Part shown: positions 34,092 through 40,921 of the stretch, piece by piece
Position numbering within the stretch: position 1 is the stretch's first letter
Layout: each line of letters opens with the position of its first letter
DNA from: Pseudomonadota bacterium
GTDB lineage: Bacteria; Pseudomonadota; Alphaproteobacteria; Sphingomonadales; Sphingomonadaceae
Assembly: GCA_023433305.1 (NCBI GenBank)
Contig: JAEZCZ010000132.1
Coordinates: 1-53,003, forward strand
Direction of reading: 5' to 3'
Length of the DNA: 53,003 nucleotides
The notes under the pieces: generated by a model
Databases searched by the model: none
Told to the model about the DNA's origin: nothing
Seen by the model: the letters and a program-made list of their open reading frames with translations, nothing else
Position numbers and translations under genes: made by a program

Positions 34092-34787
34092 TCAGTCGCC
34101 CGGCGCTTCGTTCACGCCCCCGCCGAACGTCAGCGTCACCTGCTTGCGTACCGGATTGCCGTCGGCGTCGCGGTAGGGCTCGTAGCGCACGGGCGCCGCG
34201 CACGGATTGTTCGCCAGCAGCGCCGCCGGGACTTTGCCGGTCATCGACACGACCCGGCAATCGCTGATGTATCCGTCCGTCCCCACCACGAAGGCGAATT
34301 GCGCCGAATGCGGCTCGATCTTGGGAACCGTGGGCAGCTGCCAGACCACCATGTTCCGATACGTGCCGATGACCGGCTTCCCTTCGGCACCGAACGCCGG
34401 GCGGAAACGCGCCCTCCGCCTCACCAGGCGACAGGTAGTGTCGTCGAAGTCGCTTGCGCCGCTCGTCGCGATCACGCGGCAATCCGTCACGCGCCCGTTC
34501 GAATCGACCACCGCCTCGAACTCGGTACGTCCTTCACGCCGGTCTCTCAGCGCAGTGGGTGGATAGTCGATCGACGTCATCCACGAAGCCGGATCGCTGA
34601 TGGGCACCGGGTCGGCCGGAACGTCCTCCGGCGCCTGCCATACCGGCTCCGGGGGTAGCTCCATCGTGACGATGGGTGGAGCCGGAGGTGCGGGCGGTGG
34701 ACCTGGCTGCGTCTGCGCCGCTGCCGGGGCGAACGCAGTCACCATCAGCGCCAAGGCTCCCGGCACTGCGGTTGGCACCTCATTCAT
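34092..34787 (-). CDS. Exported protein with two TonB C-terminal-like domains
   Basis: The 231-residue protein starts at ATG 34787 (GGGGGAAAG upstream) with a signal peptide (GALALMVTAFAPAAAQT), then a Pro-rich linker (PPPAPPAPPIVTMELPPEP). Two TonB_C-type modules follow: the first reads FEAVVDSNGRVTDCRVIATSGASDF then CRLVRRRARFRPAF, the standard form; the second reads FAFVVGTDGYISDCRVVSMTG then AAPVRYEPYRDADGN and is more diverged. TonB C-terminal domains contact the plug of TonB-dependent receptors, but this protein has no N-terminal TM anchor of classical TonB. It runs opposite to argJ. Confidence 0.75.
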   Translation of the reverse strand: MNEVPTAVPGALALMVTAFAPAAAQTQPGPPPAPPAPPIVTMELPPEPVWQAPEDVPADPVPISDPASWMTSIDYPPTALRDRREGRTEFEAVVDSNGRVTDCRVIATSGASDFDDTTCRLVRRRARFRPAFGAEGKPVIGTYRNMVVWQLPTVPKIEPHSAQFAFVVGTDGYISDCRVVSMTGKVPAALLANNPCAAPVRYEPYRDADGNPVRKQVTLTFGGGVNEAPGD

Positions 34788-34874
34788 GGCGAACTTTCCC
34801 CCCTCACCGGCTTCGCAAGCGTCACCGTTGCAGCAAGCTTGCACGAACCGAGCCGCTTTTCTAGGCCGCCGACG

Positions 34875-36101
34875 ATGGACATCGAAACCTCGCCGCTGGC
34901 CCTGCCCTTTCCCGCGATTCCGCCGATCGAGGGGGTCACGCTGCGCGTCGCTCGCGCGCGGTACAAGGAGTGGGATCGCTGCGATCTCACTTTCGCCGAG
35001 CTGGCCGAAGGGACGACGGTCGCCGGCGTCTTCACCAAGAACGTGTGCTGCTCGAGCGAGGTCGAGCTGGGGCGTGAGCGGGCCCGCCTCGGAAGCGCGC
35101 GCGCGTTGGTGGTCAATGCAGGCAATTCGAACGCGTTCACCGGCTATCGCGGGCGCGAGGCGGTCGAGCAGATCATGGCGCAAGTCGCGCACCATCTGGG
35201 TTGCGAGCCGAGCGAGGTGTTCGTTTCCTCGACGGGCGTGATCGGCGTCCCGCTGCCCAAGGACAAGGCGCGCGAAGGCGTGGCGTCAGTCCTGCAGGCC
35301 GCTCCGTGCTCGTGGGAAGAAGCCGCCACAACCATCGGAACGACCGACACTTTCCCAAAAGGCGCCGTGGCAACGGCCATCGTCGGCGGACGGACGGTAA
35401 CGATCGCCGGCATCATCAAGGGCTCGGGCATGATTGCTCCGGACATGGCGACGATGCTCGGCTACCTTTTCACCGACGCGGCGGTCGAGCCGGGCTTCCT
35501 GCAAGCCTGCCTCAGCCAGGCCAACGAGAGCACCTTCTCGTGCATCACCGTCGACAGCGACACCTCGACCAGCGACACCGTGTTGGCGTTCGCCACCGGG
35601 AAGGCCGGGAACGCCGCGTTGGGCTCGTTCGAAAACCCCGGCGCCGATGCCTTTGCAGCCGCGATCCATGACGTCTGCCGCCAGCTCGCGCTGCTCGTGG
35701 TGCGCGACGGCGAAGGCGCGCAGAAGCTGATCGAAGTGCGCGTGACAGGCGCCGTCTCCGACGACAGCGCCCGCCGGATCGGCCTCGCCGTCGCCAATTC
35801 GCCGCTCGTCAAAACCGCCATCGCCGGAGAGGACGCGAACTGGGGTCGGGTCGTGATGGCCGTCGGCAAGGCGGGCGAGCCGGCCGATCGCGACAAGCTC
35901 TCGATCGGTTTCGGCGGCGTCTGGGCCGCGCGCGAGGGAATGCCGCTCGCCGACTACGACGAGACGCCGGTGGTCGAGCACTTGAAAGGTCGCGACATCC
36001 AGCTCGAGGTGGACCTCGGCCTGGGCGATGGCCGCGCCACGGTCTGGACCTGCGATCTGACGCACGGCTACATCGCCATCAACGCCGATTACCGCAGCTA
36101 A
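34875..36101 (+). CDS. argJ: Bifunctional glutamate N-acetyltransferase/amino-acid acetyltransferase ArgJ
   Basis: The 408-residue enzyme transfers the acetyl group from N-acetylornithine to glutamate, closing the cyclic arginine pathway, and may also use acetyl-CoA. The autoprocessing site is intact: KGSGMIAPDMATMLGY, where cleavage occurs before Thr193, which becomes the nucleophile of the beta chain. Other motifs are VVNAGNSNAFTG, VFVSSTGVIGVPLP and the C-terminal EDANWGRVVMAVGKAGE and TCDLTHGYIAINADYRS. ATG 34875 is preferred to an in-frame ATG 36 bases earlier, which adds a non-family stretch. Confidence 0.96.
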   Translation: MDIETSPLALPFPAIPPIEGVTLRVARARYKEWDRCDLTFAELAEGTTVAGVFTKNVCCSSEVELGRERARLGSARALVVNAGNSNAFTGYRGREAVEQIMAQVAHHLGCEPSEVFVSSTGVIGVPLPKDKAREGVASVLQAAPCSWEEAATTIGTTDTFPKGAVATAIVGGRTVTIAGIIKGSGMIAPDMATMLGYLFTDAAVEPGFLQACLSQANESTFSCITVDSDTSTSDTVLAFATGKAGNAALGSFENPGADAFAAAIHDVCRQLALLVVRDGEGAQKLIEVRVTGAVSDDSARRIGLAVANSPLVKTAIAGEDANWGRVVMAVGKAGEPADRDKLSIGFGGVWAAREGMPLADYDETPVVEHLKGRDIQLEVDLGLGDGRATVWTCDLTHGYIAINADYRS

Positions 36102-36135
36102 CGTCCCGCTGTCCTATTCGATCGATCTGTGCTAG

Positions 36136-36150
36136 GAACAGAGCATGAAC
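36136..36150. promoter_or_regulatory. LexA-type SOS box (GAAC-N7-GAAC)
   Basis: GAAC (36136-36139), seven bases, GAAC (36147-36150) is the reverse complement of the alphaproteobacterial LexA operator GTTC-N7-GTTC. It lies in the 188-base gap between argJ and the phosphatase gene and overlaps the ATG of a 44-codon open frame at 36145. This is a direct motif match; binding is not proven. Confidence 0.55.
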
Positions 36151-36279
36151 GCCGTCGCTCGCCCCGCGCCCAGCCCATCGATTCAGCCCCCTTGCGAAGG
36201 GTCGAATTTTTTCCCCTGGACACTGTCAACCCCGTCAACCGGGTGTGAACTTCGCCTCGGCGAATCGGCTTGCGAATGA
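36145..36279 (+). CDS. Possible 44-residue ORF under the SOS box
   Basis: The frame MNAVARPAPSPSIQPPCEGS continues as NFFPWTLSTPSTGCELR and ends at a TGA just before the phosphatase start. It is Pro/Ser-rich, has three Cys, and no TM helix, unlike the Caulobacter SOS peptides SidA and DidA. Its ATG lies inside the LexA-type box and no ribosome-binding site is visible. It may be a peptide, a leader, or the remnant of a lost SOS gene. Confidence 0.25.
   Translation: MNAVARPAPSPSIQPPCEGSNFFPWTLSTPSTGCELRLGESACE
36225..36240. repeat. Direct repeat GTCAACC x2
   Basis: GTCAACC occurs at 36225-36231 and again at 36234-36240, a 9-base period, in the gap before the phosphatase gene. Read on the minus strand it gives GGTTGAC twice, and the more distal copy contains a perfect TTGACA. 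It could be a regulator half-site pair or a promoter element. Confidence 0.35.
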
Positions 36280-36289
36280 GCGATTCGAT

Positions 36290-37093
36290 ATGAGCACGAA
36301 CGGGCTTCACGGCGACATGCTCGCGCTGCTGCGCGAGGTGACGGCCACGGTCATCCTGCCGCGGTACCGCAAGCTCGCGGACCACGAGATCACCGCCAAG
36401 CTGGCGGATGACGTCGTCACGATCGCCGATCACGAATCCGAGGCCATGCTTGCCGAAGGCCTGTCGCGGATCGCCGACATTCCCATCGTCGGCGAGGAAG
36501 CCGCCTTTGCCGACGACAGCGTGTTTGACCGGCTGGCCGGAGACTGCTGGATCGTCGATCCGCTCGACGGCACGCGCAATTTCGCGCGCGGGCAGGCCCC
36601 TTTCGGCATCCTCGTCGCGATGGCCCAGGGCGGCGAGGCGCACAGCGGATGGATTTACGATTGCCTGAGCGGGCGCTTCTGCCACGCCGAGCGCGGCAAG
36701 GGCGCCTTCGTGGACGGCGCGCGGATCGGCGCGCGTCCGACCGGGCAGCCCCAGCCCGTCGCGGCGATCTCGCTGATTTTCATGGACGGCGCGCGGCGCG
36801 AGGCGGTCAAGCAGGCCGCGGCCGGCTACGCGCTGGTCGACGTGCCCTATTGCGCGGCCGAGCAATATCCGCGCCTCGCGCTCGGCGAGAACGACCTCTC
36901 GATCTTCGAGCGCACGCTGCCGTGGGACCACGCCGCCGGCGCGCTCTGGCTCAACGAGGCGGGCGGGAAAGTCGCCCGGCCCGACGGCACACCCTATCGT
37001 GTCGATGACTGGCAGCGCAAAGGCCTGATCGGCGCCGCCAGCCCTGCCTTGTGGGACGACATGGCGGAGCGGCTTGCCGACCTGCCGGACTAG
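36290..37093 (+). CDS. Inositol monophosphatase family protein (HisN/SuhB-like)
   Basis: The 267-residue enzyme is a Mg-dependent phosphatase of the inositol-monophosphatase superfamily. The metal-binding motifs are IPIVGEEAA (Glu), CWIVDPLDGTRNFARG (the DPLDGTxNF core) and LPWDHAAGALWLNEAGG (Asp). In alphaproteobacteria such genes often encode the HisN-type histidinol-phosphate phosphatase, which would suit its place after argJ in amino-acid synthesis, but a 3'(2'),5'-bisphosphatase or inositol phosphatase cannot be excluded. ATG 36290 is chosen; a GTG at 36245 in the same frame would add 15 residues. Its stop overlaps the trxA stop by 4 bases. Confidence 0.82.
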   Translation: MSTNGLHGDMLALLREVTATVILPRYRKLADHEITAKLADDVVTIADHESEAMLAEGLSRIADIPIVGEEAAFADDSVFDRLAGDCWIVDPLDGTRNFARGQAPFGILVAMAQGGEAHSGWIYDCLSGRFCHAERGKGAFVDGARIGARPTGQPQPVAAISLIFMDGARREAVKQAAAGYALVDVPYCAAEQYPRLALGENDLSIFERTLPWDHAAGALWLNEAGGKVARPDGTPYRVDDWQRKGLIGAASPALWDDMAERLADLPD

Positions 37094-37410
37094 AGAACGC
37101 TCTCGATCCAGCCCTTGAGCTGGCTCTTCGGCGCAGCGCCCAGCTTCTGCGCGACGGGCTGGCCGCCCTTGAACAGGACCATCAGCGGGATTGACTGCAC
37201 GCCGATCCGGCCCGGGACCTCGGGGTTTTCCATGATGTCCATCTTGGCGATGGTCACCTGGCCTGAAAGCTCCTCGCTGATCTCCTCGAGCGCCGGGGCG
37301 ATCATCTTGCAGGGGCCGCACCAGTCCGCCCAGAAATCGACCAGCACCGGCGTCTCGGAATCGAGGACATCCGTCTGGAAGCTGGCGTCGGTGACGTTCT
37401 TGGTGGCCAT
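37090..37410 (-). CDS. trxA: Thioredoxin
   Basis: The 106-residue protein is a single thioredoxin fold with the redox site DFWADWCGPCKM (Cys31 and Cys34), the conserved cis-Pro in IPLMVLFKGG and the Asp in VDFWA. Length and motifs match the general cytosolic reductant thioredoxin 1. The start at 37410 is preceded by AGGAGC. It follows addA on the same strand after 58 bases; the gene order addB-addA-trxA is conserved in alphaproteobacteria, so it may be partly co-transcribed with the repair genes. Confidence 0.96.
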   Translation of the reverse strand: MATKNVTDASFQTDVLDSETPVLVDFWADWCGPCKMIAPALEEISEELSGQVTIAKMDIMENPEVPGRIGVQSIPLMVLFKGGQPVAQKLGAAPKSQLKGWIESVL

Positions 37411-37468
37411 AAATGTGCTCCTGATTCTCGTGGTCTAATCTAGGTGTGCCGCTCGCGCTCGCAACGGC

Positions 37469-40400
37469 TCATCCGCCAAAGCTTTCCTGCGAAGGCGGCA
37501 AGGCCGGTTTGTGCGCGTCGAGCAGTTCCGCGGGAATGGCGATCAGTTGCGGCGTCTGCGTGTAGAGCACCGCCGCCTCTATCCGGCGCCCCGGATAGAT
37601 CGTGCCGAGCGCCGCGGAATAGGCTGCCATCTGCCGAAGCGTCGCCACCGGCACCTCGTCGATCGAGGCCGGAGGCCGCCGCGCGGTCTTGAAGTCGGCC
37701 ACCAGCACGCGCCCCGGCTCCACCAGCAACCGGTCGGCGGTCCCGGCAATCACCTGCCCGCCCACCGTCGCCGCAAGCGGGACTTCGGCGAGCGCCGCCG
37801 GCCCGAACAGCTCTCCCCAGTCGGGATGCGAGATGACCTCGATCGCGAGCCCGGCGAGTTCGGCGCGCTCTTCGACCGACGAGGCCGGAGCGTTGCGCTC
37901 GAGCCATTCGCTGGCGGCGGCCGCACGGTCCGTGGGCTCCACTTCCGGGAGCCGCTCGAGCAGCTTGTGCAGCAGCACACCCCGCTGCGCAGCCACCGCG
38001 GCACCCGGCGGGAACGGCGGATCGGCCCCCTGCTCTTCGCCGGCGGCCGAGGGCGCGAGCGGTCGCGGTGGACGCGGCTCGGGTCCGATCGGGCGCGCGG
38101 TCCAGTCCGGTAGGACCGGCGGCATCGGCAGCTCCGCCTGCTCACGCAAGGCGATCGGCGCGGCGCACTCGCCCCATTCGCGCCGCTCACCCCAGATCGT
38201 GTCGGCAATCGTTTCGCCGGTCATCAGAGGGGAGAGCCGCGCATACCAGCTAGCGGCAGCGGGCTCGGTCTCGCGCTTGCCCAGCGCGCCACCGATGAAC
38301 AGCGCCTCCTCGGCACGGGTCATCGCCACGTAAAGCAGCCGCCAGTGCTCTTCGCGCTCCTCGCGTCGGGCCACCTCCTCGGCCTCGGCAACAGGGCCAA
38401 CCCTCTGTTCGCTGGGCAAGTCCGGAATGGGAATCGTGCGCCCGGCGCCGCCCGGCAAAGCTTCCTTCAGGCTGAGACCGCGCGTTGGCGAATTGTCGGG
38501 GTTGCCCGTGGCATCGGCAAGGATCACGATCGGCGCCTGCAAGCCCTTCGAGCCGTGGACCGTCATGACCCGCACGAGGTTCTCGCTCGCGCCGGGCTCT
38601 CGCTTGAGCTCACCCTCCCCCGCATCGAACCACCGGACGAATCCCTGCAGGCTCGGCGTGTTCGAAGCGGCGTAGGCCAGCGCCGCGTTGAGCAATTCGT
38701 CGAGCGGATCGTTGGCCTCGCGGCCAAGCCGCGCAACCAGCTTGCGCCGTCCGTCCCACGGGCCGACGAGCAACCAGTGCAGCAGCGCTTGCGGCGGCTC
38801 GAAATCGGCCCGCGCCAGGAGCGGATCGAGCAAGTCGCGCAAGGCGAGGACTTCGGGCTCCCGCGAAGCGCGCAAATGGCTCCACAGGCGAACCTTCTCG
38901 GGCCGATACCCGTATTGGAGCAACTGCTCCTGGCTCCAGCCCACCAGGGGCGAGACGAGCAGGTTCGCGAGGCTCAGATCGTCGAGCGGCTGCGCGGCGA
39001 ACCGCAGCGCGGCCATCAGGTCCTTCACCGCGAGCGGTGCGCCGAGCCGCAGTCTGTCGACGCCCGCCACCGGCACGCCGGCCGCGTGAAGCCGCGCTAC
39101 GATCAACCCGGCCAGTTCCTTGCGCTTGCGCACCAGGACCATGAAATCTCCCGGCTCCGCGCGGCGGCCGTACTTCGCCAGCGGAAATTGCCCGATCATT
39201 GCCTTGATCTGGCTGGCGATCCGCTCTGCCATGCGCCGTTCGGGTTGTGACAGCCAGGTTTCCGGGCCCTCGCCGTCGTCGTCCTCGCCAGGGCGAGCGT
39301 CGACCGGCCTCCAAAGCGTGACCAGGCCCGGACGCGAATCTCCGACATGGCGCTCGGGCGCTTGATCGAGCCCGAAGCTCGCCGGACCGATCGCCTCGAT
39401 AGCCTTGTCGACGAAGTCGAGCACCGGCTGCGCCGTCCGATATGAGCGGCCCAGCCCCAGGTCCTGCAGTTCACGCGCGTTCACACCGTCACGCAGCTGC
39501 GCCGCGTTGCGCGCGGCCTCGGCTATCTCCCGCGCGAACTGGTCCTTGGCGATGCGGAAGTTCTCCGGGCTGGTGCCCTGGAAGCGGAAGATCGCCTGCT
39601 TGTAATCACCCACCACGAAGATCGTGCGCAGCTTGTTGTCGCGCTGTCCCAATCCCGTGAAGAAATCTTCGGTGAGCGCTCGGATGATCTCCCATTGCGG
39701 TTCATTGGTGTCCTGCGCCTCGTCGACGAGGATATGATCGATGCGCCGGTCGAGCTTGTAGCGGATCCATTCGCCGAGCCCCCGCTCGCTTAGAAGGCTT
39801 GCAGCGCGGCGGATCAGATCGTCGAAATCGACCAACCCCTCGCGTTGCTTCGCCTCGTCCCAGGCCAAGGCGAAACGGCGGCCGATGGAGAGCGCCGAGG
39901 TCAGCAGGTCGACCAGTTCGAGCAGCGCCCGCTGATCACGAACGGCTTTGAGGCAGGCCCCCACGCGCTCCGCCATGCCCGGATAGTTGGCGTCGAGCTT
40001 CTCGAGCGACTTCAGCGCGCGCACTTCGCCCTTCTGCGTGAACAGCGCCGAGGCGAGTTCGTCGCAGCCTTCCATCCGGGCCGACGCATCGCCCGCCAAC
40101 CAGGTTTCGATCGCTTCGATGCATTTCGCCGCCGACGGAGCGCCCCAGGCCCGGTTCACGTCGAGGCAGCGGACCAGCGCCGCGCAGTCGAACACCGCAT
40201 CGTCGCAGAGCGCGGCGACGGTCTCGGGCCCGGAATCGGCCGCGAGCCCGAGCAATTGCTCCACCCGGTTCTTCAGCGGCTCCTGCCATGCGCCGACGCC
40301 AAACCACGCCTCGCGCGCTTCGGCACAGCGCATCAACCACGCGCGCGCCTTGTCCGGCCCCATGCGAAGCGAGAGCCTTTCCAGCGCGGCGATGGGTTCA

Positions 40401-40921
40401 ACGTCCCCGTGGGCCTCCCACTCGACCAAGAGGTCGGCGAGGACGCGGTGCGCCAGCATCTCGCGGTCGCGGTCCTCCATCGGCTTGGTGCCGGGGATCA
40501 GGCCAGCCTCTTCGGGAAACGCCGTGAGCAGCCATTGGGCGAATGCGTGGATCGTATCGATCCTGAGGCCGCCGCCAGGGCAATCGAGCACGCTGGCGAA
40601 CAGCGTGCGCGCGCGGGCGCGGATATCCGGATCGGTCGGCGCGCCGATGTTGAACAAATCGCGTTCGAGCAGCGTGTCGGCAAGGCGTACCCAGCGGGCC
40701 AGTACGCCGTTCACACGCTCCGCCATCTCGGCGGCGCCGGCTTTCGTGAACGTCAGGCACAGGATGTTTTCCGGCTGCACGCCGGGCGTCAGCAACAATC
40801 GAAGAACCCGCGCCGAAAGCACTTGGGTCTTGCCGGTCCCCGCCGACGCGGACAGCCAGACGCTGTCCGACGGGTCGACGGCGCGCGCCTGATTGTCCAC
40901 CAAGGGATGAACCTTGCTCAT
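37469..40921 (-). CDS. addA: Double-strand-break repair helicase-nuclease AddA
   Basis: The 1150-residue UvrD/Rep-type helicase with a C-terminal nuclease is the motor subunit of AddAB, which resects broken DNA ends for RecA (the alphaproteobacterial counterpart of RecBCD). Visible: Walker A SASAGTGKTQVLSARVLRLL, LCLTFTKAGAAEMAERV, Walker B HILVDEAQDTNEPQWEII, VGDYKQAIFRFQGTSPENF, VMTVHGSKGLQAPIVILADATG, YVAMTRAEEALF and the nuclease motif VLVADFKTARRPP. The start at 40921 forms an ATGA overlap with addB; the tiny overlap implies 1:1 synthesis of the two subunits. Confidence 0.96.
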   Translation of the reverse strand: MSKVHPLVDNQARAVDPSDSVWLSASAGTGKTQVLSARVLRLLLTPGVQPENILCLTFTKAGAAEMAERVNGVLARWVRLADTLLERDLFNIGAPTDPDIRARARTLFASVLDCPGGGLRIDTIHAFAQWLLTAFPEEAGLIPGTKPMEDRDREMLAHRVLADLLVEWEAHGDVEPIAALERLSLRMGPDKARAWLMRCAEAREAWFGVGAWQEPLKNRVEQLLGLAADSGPETVAALCDDAVFDCAALVRCLDVNRAWGAPSAAKCIEAIETWLAGDASARMEGCDELASALFTQKGEVRALKSLEKLDANYPGMAERVGACLKAVRDQRALLELVDLLTSALSIGRRFALAWDEAKQREGLVDFDDLIRRAASLLSERGLGEWIRYKLDRRIDHILVDEAQDTNEPQWEIIRALTEDFFTGLGQRDNKLRTIFVVGDYKQAIFRFQGTSPENFRIAKDQFAREIAEAARNAAQLRDGVNARELQDLGLGRSYRTAQPVLDFVDKAIEAIGPASFGLDQAPERHVGDSRPGLVTLWRPVDARPGEDDDGEGPETWLSQPERRMAERIASQIKAMIGQFPLAKYGRRAEPGDFMVLVRKRKELAGLIVARLHAAGVPVAGVDRLRLGAPLAVKDLMAALRFAAQPLDDLSLANLLVSPLVGWSQEQLLQYGYRPEKVRLWSHLRASREPEVLALRDLLDPLLARADFEPPQALLHWLLVGPWDGRRKLVARLGREANDPLDELLNAALAYAASNTPSLQGFVRWFDAGEGELKREPGASENLVRVMTVHGSKGLQAPIVILADATGNPDNSPTRGLSLKEALPGGAGRTIPIPDLPSEQRVGPVAEAEEVARREEREEHWRLLYVAMTRAEEALFIGGALGKRETEPAAASWYARLSPLMTGETIADTIWGERREWGECAAPIALREQAELPMPPVLPDWTARPIGPEPRPPRPLAPSAAGEEQGADPPFPPGAAVAAQRGVLLHKLLERLPEVEPTDRAAAASEWLERNAPASSVEERAELAGLAIEVISHPDWGELFGPAALAEVPLAATVGGQVIAGTADRLLVEPGRVLVADFKTARRPPASIDEVPVATLRQMAAYSAALGTIYPGRRIEAAVLYTQTPQLIAIPAELLDAHKPALPPSQESFGG

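Noticed and set aside
36098..37321. 407-codon minus-strand frame across the phosphatase gene and the SOS-box gap
   Set aside because: It runs antisense to a well-supported phosphatase and through trxA in another frame; the sequence has no family features.
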